Source of the DNA: Paenibacillus cremeus
GTDB taxonomy: Bacteria; Bacillota; Bacilli; Paenibacillales; NBRC-103111
Direction: 5' to 3'
Assembly: GCF_007786445.1 (NCBI RefSeq)
Contig: NZ_VNJI01000043.1
Coordinates: 1-64,000 of the forward strand
DNA: 64,000 nt
The notes below the pieces were generated by a model that was not told the DNA's origin, searched no databases, and was given only the letters and a program-made list of their open reading frames with translations. The stretch's first letter is position 1. Each line of letters begins with the position of its first letter. This document shows positions 45,409 through 53,196 of this stretch, in pieces. The translations under genes were made by a program, and so were the position numbers.

Positions 45409-46596
45409 ATGAATGCGGACAAACAAAGCATCTATCGCACGGTGGACGGCCTTAGATCATTACTGATCGGGATGAATGAATTTATTCATGACCATCCCGA
45501 GCTGGGGAACAACGAATTTCAAGCGGTGGAGCTATTGACCCGCACCTTAGCGGAGCATCACTTCGATGTGCAGGTCGGGGTTGCCGGCTTGGCAACAGCC
45601 TTTACTGCAACCTATAAGAATAAAACCGGGGGCCCAACGATCGGCCTGCTATGTGAATACGATGCTCTGGAAGGGCTGGGTCATGGCTGCGGTCATAATT
45701 TGCAGGCCGCTTCCATCACCGGGGCTGCGATCGCGCTATCCAAGCACTTAGGCGATTGGCCGGTCACCCTGGTGGTGTATGGCACGCCGGCGGAGGAGAC
45801 GACCAGCGGCAAGCTGCCGATGATCCAGGCGGGGCTGTTTGACGGACTGGATGTGGCGTTGATGATGCATGGCGGGGACCGGACGACCGTGGACGGCAAG
45901 TCGCTGGCGATGAATCTGGTGGATTTCATATTCGAGGGCAAAGCGGCCCATGCGGCGGTTGCTCCAGAAAAAGGTGTCAGTGCGTTGGACGGCGTGCTCA
46001 TGACCTTCAACGCGATTGAATATTTGCGGGAGCATGTCCGCTCCGATGTGAAGATGCATGGCGTCATCACCAATGGGGGAACAGCAGCGAATATTGTGCC
46101 TGAGTATGCATCGGCACAGTTCTACGTGCGGGCCGCCGACCGGCCATATCTTGACACCGTGGTCGAACGCGTCTATAACGCTGCGCGCGGGGCTGCACTG
46201 GCCACCGGGACGAGCTTGACGATCAACGAGGTCAAAAAGTACGAGAACAAGGTCAACGTCGACCGTCTGAATCAACTGCTGCTGGAAAATGCGAGAGAAG
46301 CCGGCATCCAGGATATTTCGCCTCCACGTGCAAGCACGGGCTCAACCGATTTTGCCAATGTGACGTATTTGCTTCCAGGGGCTTGCTTGCGAGTAGCGTT
46401 CGTTCCTTTCGGGACATCCAGTCATTCCATCGAATGGGTGGAAGCGGGAACAAGCGAAGCGGGGCACAACGCCGTAGTATCAGCCGCCAAAGCGATCGCC
46501 GGAGCCGGATACGATTTGATCGCGCGGCCGGAGCTTTTACAGGAGATCAAGGACCAATTCGAACGCTCCAAAGCGGAGTTTCTATCGCACCGTTAG
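45409..46596 (+). CDS. M20 family amidohydrolase (AbgB/ACY1L2 type)
   Basis: A 395-aa metal-dependent hydrolase. Metal-site motifs are GLLCEYDALEGLGHGCGHN (His and Asp/Cys region), the Glu pair in GTPAEETTSGK, a lid histidine in GKAAHAAVAPEKG, and HSIEWVEAGTSEAGHNA near the end. This build matches the group with p-aminobenzoyl-glutamate hydrolase AbgB and mammalian ACY1L2, which cleave amide-linked amino acids or dipeptides. The ATG at 45409 follows GGTGGAGGT. It is the last gene of the peptide-uptake operon, ended by a terminator, and likely processes an imported dipeptide or N-acyl amino acid. Confidence 0.9.
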   Translation: MNADKQSIYRTVDGLRSLLIGMNEFIHDHPELGNNEFQAVELLTRTLAEHHFDVQVGVAGLATAFTATYKNKTGGPTIGLLCEYDALEGLGHGCGHNLQAASITGAAIALSKHLGDWPVTLVVYGTPAEETTSGKLPMIQAGLFDGLDVALMMHGGDRTTVDGKSLAMNLVDFIFEGKAAHAAVAPEKGVSALDGVLMTFNAIEYLREHVRSDVKMHGVITNGGTAANIVPEYASAQFYVRAADRPYLDTVVERVYNAARGAALATGTSLTINEVKKYENKVNVDRLNQLLLENAREAGIQDISPPRASTGSTDFANVTYLLPGACLRVAFVPFGTSSHSIEWVEAGTSEAGHNAVVSAAKAIAGAGYDLIARPELLQEIKDQFERSKAEFLSHR

Positions 46597-46611
46597 TAGG
46601 TTAGAACACCC

Positions 46612-46659
46612 AGACTGAAGAAAGGAGAATGAGACGCTCTTTCTTCAGTCTTTCTTTTT
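46612..46659 (+). terminator. Rho-independent terminator after the peptide-uptake operon
   Basis: AGACTGAAGAAAG (46612-46624) pairs perfectly with CTTTCTTCAGTCT (46639-46651), followed by TTCTTTTTC. Confidence 0.85.
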
Positions 46660-46661
46660 CC

Positions 46662-47573
46662 CTACTCCATCGGCAGATGCAGGTTCAATGATTTGATATA
46701 CTGGACAAATTCCTTGACCAGATTGAGCTCCAGTGCGGATTCCTTGTAAATGAGCCACGTTTTTCGTACGAGCGGTTGTCCGTTCTTGAACAGCATCTGG
46801 TACTTGAAGAAGCGGTCTTGGGGCTTCAAGCAAATCTCTGGAACGATGGAATAGCCGAGGCCATGCTGGACGAGCTGCTTGCAGGTTTCGTAGTTGTTGA
46901 CGTTCATCGTAATGAGCGGGGGCACTTCAAAATGGTCCTTCCACCAGCCGTCGATCGCTTCCATAAGCAGCGTGTCGGGCTTGTAGCCGAATTTGTTCAT
47001 GGGCGGCGTGTCGGAGCGATAATTGATTCGCGGCAGCTCCGGAAGCTTCTCCAAGTGGATCTCATCATTGGATATGAGATAGAACGGCTCCTCATTGATC
47101 AAATATTTTTGGTCGACCCAGTTGAAGGTGCCACGTACGATGCCGACATGAAAGGTGCCATTTTGCAGGGATTGAAAAATTTCCTGGTTCGGACTCGTAT
47201 TGAGGAACACTTGGATTTTGGGGTACTGCTGGAGAAAATGATGAAGGATCGGTGCTAGCCTGTACTGAGTAAAATGGCTGGAAACCCCGAGACGCAGCGT
47301 GCCTTGGATTTCACTTTTGAGGTTGGCGATAAACTCCTTGAAGCGATGCTCTTCTTGCAGCGTCTTCTTCGCGTACTCGACCAGATGCTCACCCTCGGAG
47401 GTGAACTTGATGTTTTTCCCCTCTTTTTGGACGATTTGCAACTGAAACTGCTTTTCCAGCTGCCGGATTCGATAGGTCAAAGCAGGTTGGGTGATGTAGA
47501 GACGTTCCGCGGCTTTGGACAAATTTTGTTCTTCATAAATGATCAGTAAAACTTCGCAATCCTTCACGTCCAT
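46662..47573 (-). CDS. LysR family transcriptional regulator
   Basis: A 303-aa regulator. The N-terminal helix-turn-helix (NLSKAAERLYITQPALTYRIRQLEKQ) is at about residues 16-43. The remainder is a two-lobed effector-binding domain. The ATG at 47573 is favoured, with AAGGGG 11 bases upstream; a TTG at 47585 is too close to that site. It diverges from the malic enzyme gene with about 97 bases between starts, so it may control that gene, responding to a C4 acid or similar. It is convergent with the peptide operon. Confidence 0.9.
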   Translation of the reverse strand: MDVKDCEVLLIIYEEQNLSKAAERLYITQPALTYRIRQLEKQFQLQIVQKEGKNIKFTSEGEHLVEYAKKTLQEEHRFKEFIANLKSEIQGTLRLGVSSHFTQYRLAPILHHFLQQYPKIQVFLNTSPNQEIFQSLQNGTFHVGIVRGTFNWVDQKYLINEEPFYLISNDEIHLEKLPELPRINYRSDTPPMNKFGYKPDTLLMEAIDGWWKDHFEVPPLITMNVNNYETCKQLVQHGLGYSIVPEICLKPQDRFFKYQMLFKNGQPLVRKTWLIYKESALELNLVKEFVQYIKSLNLHLPME

Positions 47574-47589
47574 GACGTCAAGCAACCCC

Positions 47590-47617
47590 TTGATTAGTCT
47601 TGATATCCCTTTATTAT
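47590..47617 (+). promoter_or_regulatory. Promoter for the malic enzyme gene
   Basis: TTGATT (47590-47595), a 16-base spacer and TATTAT (47612-47617). It lies next to the start of the divergent LysR gene, so LysR sites should overlap it. Confidence 0.55.
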
Positions 47618-47670
47618 ACTGCGTTTAAGGATCAGATACCAAATTGAAAGAATCGGAGGAACAAGGAACC

Positions 47671-49074
47671 ATGGCACAAACGAGCGTAATCTTGCGTCTG
47701 GAATTGAATCATGAGCAGGTGACCTTTGGAGATGTGGCTGGGGTCATTGCGCAGGCGGGTGGTGACATTACGTCGATTGATGTGATCCGTCCGGGCAAAG
47801 CCTCCTCCGTGCGGGACATCACAGTCGATGTAACCGAAGCGGCGGAAGCGCGCGTCATTGAGGCGCTTAAGCAGCGCGAGGGTATCAAGCTCGTCAATGT
47901 TTCGGATCGCACTTTTCTGGTGCATCTCGGGGGGAAAATCGTAACGCAGCCGACGATGCCGATCAAAAACCGAGAGGACCTCTCTCGCGTCTACACCCCA
48001 GGGGTGGCGCGTGTTTGCACGGCCATTCATGAGGATCCGAAAAAAGCGTACTCGCTTACGATTAAACGGAACACGATTGCCGTAGTCAGCGATGGTACGG
48101 CTGTGCTGGGGCTGGGCGATATCGGACCCTTCGGCGCTGCGCCGGTGATGGAAGGAAAAGCGATGCTGTTCAAGCAGCTCGCTGGGGTGGACGCGTTCCC
48201 AATCTGTCTGGACACGAAGGACACGGACGAAATTATCCGCACCGTCAAAGCGATTAGCCCCATCTTCGGCGGCATTAACTTAGAGGATATCGCTTCGCCC
48301 CGCTGCTTTGAGATCGAAACGCGCCTCGCCGAAGAGCTCGATATTCCCGTCTTCCACGACGACCAGCACGGTACGGCTGTAGTGGTCATTGCCGGTCTGC
48401 TGAATGCGCTCAAAGTCGCCGGGAAGCGAATGGAGCACATTCGTGTGGTCGTGAACGGGATTGGCGCAGCCGGAGTGTCCATTTGCAAAATGCTGCTAGC
48501 CGCCGGGGTCTCCAAGCTGGTCCCGGTCGATCGGGACGGTGCCATCGTGCAGGGAGAGACCTATGCGAACCCGATGTGGCAGTGGCTCGCGAAGCAGCCG
48601 CAGGTGGAGGCGGTGCACGGCTCGCTGAAAGAAGTGCTTGCTGGCGCCGACGTGTTTATCGGCGTCTCGCGAGGCGGCCTGCTGGCGGCAGAGGATGTGC
48701 AGCGCATGGCGCCGGGAAGCATCGTCTTCGCCATGGCGAATCCGACACCGGAGATCGACCCGGAGGAAGCGCTGCCGCATGTGCGCGTCTTCGCCACCGG
48801 TCGGAGCGATTATCCGAACCAGATCAATAACGTGCTCGTGTTCCCAGGGCTGTTCCGAGGAGCGCTCGACTGCCGGGCGCGCCGGATCAATGAACCGATG
48901 AAGCTGGCGGCAGCCCGTGCCATCGCTTCGGTCGTCACGGATGCGGAGCTGAACGAGCAATATATTATCCCGAGTATATTCAACGAGCAGGTGGTGGTGA
49001 AGGTGCGCCACGCGGTAGTGGAAGCAGCGATTCTAACCGGCGAAGCCCGCCGTATTCCGCCGGATTTCCGGTAA
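47671..49074 (+). CDS. Malic enzyme (NAD(P)-dependent) with N-terminal ACT domain
   Basis: A 467-aa enzyme that oxidatively decarboxylates malate to pyruvate. An ACT regulatory domain covers about residues 1-80. The malic enzyme core follows: SRVYTPGVARVC, KRNTIAVVSDGTAVLGLGDIG, the metal-site FHDDQHGTA, and the nucleotide loop NGIGAAGVSICKMLL. ACT-containing malic enzymes are common in Bacillota. The ATG at 47671 is preceded by GGAGGAAC; an upstream TTG at 47644 in frame is unlikely. A strong terminator follows. The neighbouring LysR gene probably regulates it. Confidence 0.94.
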   Translation: MAQTSVILRLELNHEQVTFGDVAGVIAQAGGDITSIDVIRPGKASSVRDITVDVTEAAEARVIEALKQREGIKLVNVSDRTFLVHLGGKIVTQPTMPIKNREDLSRVYTPGVARVCTAIHEDPKKAYSLTIKRNTIAVVSDGTAVLGLGDIGPFGAAPVMEGKAMLFKQLAGVDAFPICLDTKDTDEIIRTVKAISPIFGGINLEDIASPRCFEIETRLAEELDIPVFHDDQHGTAVVVIAGLLNALKVAGKRMEHIRVVVNGIGAAGVSICKMLLAAGVSKLVPVDRDGAIVQGETYANPMWQWLAKQPQVEAVHGSLKEVLAGADVFIGVSRGGLLAAEDVQRMAPGSIVFAMANPTPEIDPEEALPHVRVFATGRSDYPNQINNVLVFPGLFRGALDCRARRINEPMKLAAARAIASVVTDAELNEQYIIPSIFNEQVVVKVRHAVVEAAILTGEARRIPPDFR

Positions 49075-49079
49075 TAGGC

Positions 49080-49119
49080 AAAAAATCCTCCACAGCTTGA
49101 AGCTGGTGGAGGATTTTTT
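49080..49119. terminator. Bidirectional terminator between malic enzyme and SLH genes
   Basis: AAAAAATCCTCCAC (49080-49093) pairs with GTGGAGGATTTTTT (49106-49119), with an AGCTT/AAGCT inner stem. A and T runs on the two sides serve both convergent genes. Confidence 0.92.
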
Positions 49120-49129
49120 GTTATAAACA

Positions 49130-52100
49130 TTAGTTAATAAATTGGACGTATTGCAGCAGACGCTTCAACATGACGGTCGCTTCTGCACGAGTGGCATTGG
49201 CCGCAGGTGCAAAGGTGTTGTCCGTAGTGCCGTTGACGATCTTGGCATCGACTGCGGCGGATACAGAGGCTTTGGCCCAGCTGCTGACGGTAGTGCTATC
49301 CTTGAACTTATCAGCGGAGTCTTTGCCTTCTTTCGGCTTCTTCCCAGCGAATTCAGCTGCTCTAGCGATCATCACTGCGATTTGCTCACGTGTAATGGTA
49401 TCGTTAGGCCGGAACGTATTGTTCTCAAAGCCGGTTACCAAACTTGCTTTGGCTGCGGTGTTGACCGCTTCTGCAAACCAGTCGGTGGCAGCAACGTCTT
49501 TGAAGGAGCCTTCTTTTACTGTGTTCAACCCAAGTGCGCGTACGAGCATGGAGGCAAATTCGGCACGCGTTACACTTTGATTCGGAGCAAAAGTAGTTTC
49601 CGAAGCACCGTCTACCACAAGCTTGGAAGTCAGGAGCTCGACATCGGCTTTCGCCCAATGGCCGCTCAAATCATCGAAGGTCCGTTTATTCTGAATCACC
49701 GTATAAATACTGTTGCCAGGGCGTTTCATCGTCACTTCCGTCTTGCCGCTCGATTGTTTAAATGTGGCAGGAACGAACATGAATTTGCCGGTTTTTGCGT
49801 CGTATCTTACCGCTGTGGTAGTACTTCCATCGGCTGTGGCCGAGAGAGTAATCGTTCTAGGCACATAAATGCCTTTGAAGTCGGAAATTTCTTTTTCATT
49901 CTTACCCGCTCTTGCCACAAGGGAATAGTCTACAATGCTGCCTAGTAACTTCATACCGCCACGCGACGCCGTATCATTCACATCTTGGGATAGCTTTCCG
50001 CTCACCGTCTCTATCCGAACTACAATCGTGACATCTCTAGGGTCAACTCCAAGCGATTTGGCTAAGGCTGCTGCATCGATAGCTTTAATCGGCAGGTCAT
50101 AAGTCGTACCATTTGCCTTGATGGACAAGACCGTGCCGCTCGCGCTTTGTTGCGCTTTGACAATCCCGTCTGCTGGTAATTCTAGAATCGAAATCGGCTC
50201 TTTACCTTCGACTTGAATCCTAATTTTTTGCTTGCCAGCGTCCGCATCTTTAACTGCGTCGATTCCTCTCAAGAAGCTGTCTGTATTAACAGAGACTTTG
50301 GTAAGAGTCTTGTCGCCGTCTTTATCACTAGTTTCTTGGACATCCAAGCTTACGTTGCCGTTCTTGTCCCTATTGACATATGCGATACCTTGATCGGAGC
50401 TGCTGCTTCCGCCATTGCTGCTACCTCCGCCGCCGCTAGGCGTGGATTGTTTTTGAGGCACTATGGAAGCTTCGGAAGAGTTGGCGCCTTCCACACCGTT
50501 AACAACAGGGCTGATTACATAATAGTTCGCTACTGACAGAACAGGGGTCAAATCAGTATATACCGTACTTGTGACGGTTCCGATCTTGGTGTACGGACCA
50601 CCGGTAGTGCCGCCCCGTTTAATATTGTAGCTTGCAGCTCCTGTTACGGCAGGCCAGCTTAACGATACGGAGCCATCCGCGATGGAGTTCGTGGCAGTCA
50701 ATGTTAGCTTTGGCACGGCTGCGCTAGTTTCGGTCTGTAAGTAGGTGTCGCTTGGAACCGAATTGATCACCGATTGAACCGTGTAGTAGTAGGTCGTTCC
50801 GTATTGCACAGAAATATCCATGTATGTTGTGCCCGTGACTGTGGCAAGCGGAGCATAGCCGCTCTGAGGAGTCGTGCTTCGCAGGACATTATATCCCGTT
50901 GCTCCTGCAACACTGTCCCAAACTAAGCTGACTTGAGCCAAGCTGGCAGTTGCTTTCAGTCCTGTTGGGGCCGGAAGTGCGGTGAACGGCTTTACATTGA
51001 CCTCGGCCGAATTAGTACTTTCTTCAACGCGATTGCCTGCGGTCACGATGTAGTAATATGTAATGCCATTGGTCAGCAGAGTATCCGTGTACGTAACGGA
51101 GCTAACGCTTGCGCTCGGCGTAACTGTGCCCACCGTTGTATAGGACCCACCAGCCGTTGTGCTGCGTTTCAAGTTATAGTAAGTCGCTCCGGTTACCGTA
51201 CTCCACGTCAGATTTGCCGTTGTATTTCCAGGGGCAGCTGTTACGCTAGCTGGTGCTGTCAGGGGCTGAGGAATGATTCTCACTGTATTGGAGCTGCTGC
51301 TAATCGATCCATCCGATGCAACCACATTGTACTTATAAGTCGTCCCATTCGTTAACCCGGTATCCAGGTAGGTGCTTTCCGTAACTGCAACTGGGATTGT
51401 CGCCAGAGGCTGATAGGTAATTCCATTGTCTAAACTCCGATTAACGACGTAGTAAGTCGCTCCCGCTACGGTGTTCCAGAATAGCCCTACTTTTTGATTC
51501 CCTGAGCTGGCACCTACAACCGGAGGCTGAAGCATGTTTGGTGTCGCCGTCGCCTCGCTTGATTTCAAGCTCTCGCCAATGGCAGCATTGCTCCATGTGA
51601 CCGTGTAATAATATGGCGTTCCGTTCGTCAGTCCTGTATCCAAATAGCTTGGCGAGGATAAATTACTAGCAATTTGCGTAAAATTACCGCCGCTCGTATC
51701 ACTTCTGTATACATTGTAGCTTGTAGCGTTGGTGACTGCGTTCCATGACAGTGCAACCTGCCCGTTATCAGAGATGCCTTTTAAGCCCCCTGGTCCGTAA
51801 CTGACGGATTTAAAGACGAAGTAGGCATTTTGATTGTTGTCTGCTACAGCGTAGTAATAAGTGTTGCCGGAAGAGAAGCTGCCGGTGTCTGTATATGTAC
51901 AAATATTATTGCTGCATGTTACGCCAACGGTTGTGGACTGGAAACCAACCGTGGACGTTCCTGACAAGGAAGGCACGGAAGTCGGATTAACAATATTCCA
52001 CACGCCCGCTGGATCGGAAGACTTTTTAACGGTGTAAGTAGTTGAACCGTTGGTTTGTGACCACGACAAGGCGACGGCAGAAGTGGATGCTGAGGTGATT

Positions 52101-52882
52101 GATAATGCCGGCGCCGAGGCGAAGGTCGAAGGTACTGTAAAGTCATCAAACAAAACATTACCAACTGCATAAAGCCCTAATTTAGCAGCTTTTAGCATAA
52201 ACGTGTTGTCAAATTGGCTGATCCCGGTCCCGGCTCCCGTGGAGGAGACGGTATTAACGATGTTTGAACCCGTTTTTGCATGCGTCGTTTGGTTGGCGTC
52301 ATACAAATTCGTTGTAATTTTTTGATTCGCGGAGTCGATAGTAACTTCGATTACATACCAATGGTTAGCTGTTATAAAGCCAGTGTAATCAGCTGAGCCT
52401 ATACTAACGCTGGTCGAACCGTTCCCGTTATTGTACTTTTTTATCTCCAATCTGGTTTTCGTAGGACTAGACGAGCTGTTAACCGTCACATCCGCTAAGT
52501 ACCTGTCGCCGTTGTCCACATTTCGAAGTACAAAGCCTGCTTTGGTCGTTTTCGGATCCGTAAGCTGGAATGCAACGGAAACCGAGCCGTCATAATAGTT
52601 AAGCGCTTCATTGTACAATTGGTAGGAAGTCGTTGTCGTGTCTGTATTTGCAAGGGCCTGATCTCCGCCTACACTTTGCACCTTCCAAATTTTGTTCGCC
52701 GCAGCGGTGGAGGAGTTTACCGACCAATAAGCGCTGGATCCTCCTGGAAAGCTGCTCAACGTATAAGTCGAGAAGTCATCCGTAAGGGGGACCGCTGCTG
52801 CGGCTTGTCCCATTGGCAGCAAGCTGAAAATTAAAAACAAACTTAATAAAGAATGAATGAGCGCGTTGGATCTTCTTTTCAT
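49130..52882 (-). CDS. Large S-layer-homology surface protein with fibronectin type III repeats
   Basis: A 1250-aa exported protein with a signal peptide at residues 1-30. Next comes a jelly-roll, concanavalin-like domain (about 31-250) resembling carbohydrate-binding or DUF1080-type modules. About six fibronectin type III modules follow (roughly 255-820), each with a VALSW/SYNVYRS-like core. After a Gly/Ser linker, an uncharacterised beta-rich region spans about 850-1065. Three SLH repeats (1068-1250; FDDLSGHWAKADVELL, FKDVAATDWFAEAV, FKDSTTVSSWAKASV) anchor it to the secondary cell-wall polymer. No catalytic domain is recognised. The ATG at 52882 follows AAAGGAG. It diverges from the 53197 gene and has a near-perfect cre box in its promoter. 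Confidence 0.92.
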   Translation of the reverse strand: MKRRSNALIHSLLSLFLIFSLLPMGQAAAAVPLTDDFSTYTLSSFPGGSSAYWSVNSSTAAANKIWKVQSVGGDQALANTDTTTTSYQLYNEALNYYDGSVSVAFQLTDPKTTKAGFVLRNVDNGDRYLADVTVNSSSSPTKTRLEIKKYNNGNGSTSVSIGSADYTGFITANHWYVIEVTIDSANQKITTNLYDANQTTHAKTGSNIVNTVSSTGAGTGISQFDNTFMLKAAKLGLYAVGNVLFDDFTVPSTFASAPALSITSASTSAVALSWSQTNGSTTYTVKKSSDPAGVWNIVNPTSVPSLSGTSTVGFQSTTVGVTCSNNICTYTDTGSFSSGNTYYYAVADNNQNAYFVFKSVSYGPGGLKGISDNGQVALSWNAVTNATSYNVYRSDTSGGNFTQIASNLSSPSYLDTGLTNGTPYYYTVTWSNAAIGESLKSSEATATPNMLQPPVVGASSGNQKVGLFWNTVAGATYYVVNRSLDNGITYQPLATIPVAVTESTYLDTGLTNGTTYKYNVVASDGSISSSSNTVRIIPQPLTAPASVTAAPGNTTANLTWSTVTGATYYNLKRSTTAGGSYTTVGTVTPSASVSSVTYTDTLLTNGITYYYIVTAGNRVEESTNSAEVNVKPFTALPAPTGLKATASLAQVSLVWDSVAGATGYNVLRSTTPQSGYAPLATVTGTTYMDISVQYGTTYYYTVQSVINSVPSDTYLQTETSAAVPKLTLTATNSIADGSVSLSWPAVTGAASYNIKRGGTTGGPYTKIGTVTSTVYTDLTPVLSVANYYVISPVVNGVEGANSSEASIVPQKQSTPSGGGGSSNGGSSSSDQGIAYVNRDKNGNVSLDVQETSDKDGDKTLTKVSVNTDSFLRGIDAVKDADAGKQKIRIQVEGKEPISILELPADGIVKAQQSASGTVLSIKANGTTYDLPIKAIDAAALAKSLGVDPRDVTIVVRIETVSGKLSQDVNDTASRGGMKLLGSIVDYSLVARAGKNEKEISDFKGIYVPRTITLSATADGSTTTAVRYDAKTGKFMFVPATFKQSSGKTEVTMKRPGNSIYTVIQNKRTFDDLSGHWAKADVELLTSKLVVDGASETTFAPNQSVTRAEFASMLVRALGLNTVKEGSFKDVAATDWFAEAVNTAAKASLVTGFENNTFRPNDTITREQIAVMIARAAEFAGKKPKEGKDSADKFKDSTTVSSWAKASVSAAVDAKIVNGTTDNTFAPAANATRAEATVMLKRLLQYVQFIN

Positions 52883-52908
52883 TTAATGATGATCTCCTTT
52901 CGAGTATT

Positions 52909-52937
52909 ACTATAGAGTAAAGAAAGCGATTACAAAA
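52909..52937 (-). promoter_or_regulatory. Promoter with near-perfect cre box for the SLH gene
   Basis: On the minus strand: TTTTGT (52937-52932), 17 bases, TATAGT (52914-52909). Inside the spacer, TGTAATCGCTTTCT (52934-52921) matches 13 of 14 cre positions as remembered, an ideal place for CcpA repression. The whole 314-base gap 52883-53196 is AT-rich and otherwise shows only the plus-strand start region of the next gene. Confidence 0.65.
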
Positions 52938-53196
52938 CTTGCTTTAACGAGTCATTGCGTATGCGATGTCTCCTCCTCATGTATAGTGGTTCCAAAGTCC
53001 CATTTTAATCTAGTTGTATGATAAAATAAATCATATCCGAACTTTATGTACTGTGATATACGGATTATTTTACTTTTTATAGTTATTTTTTACTAAAGCT
53101 GACCATTTCAATAACCCTTGCACATAGTCTTGCTTGTATGGGACAATTAATAAAGTAAAATATAGGGATTTTTTAGCACATGGGGGACTTCGGCAG

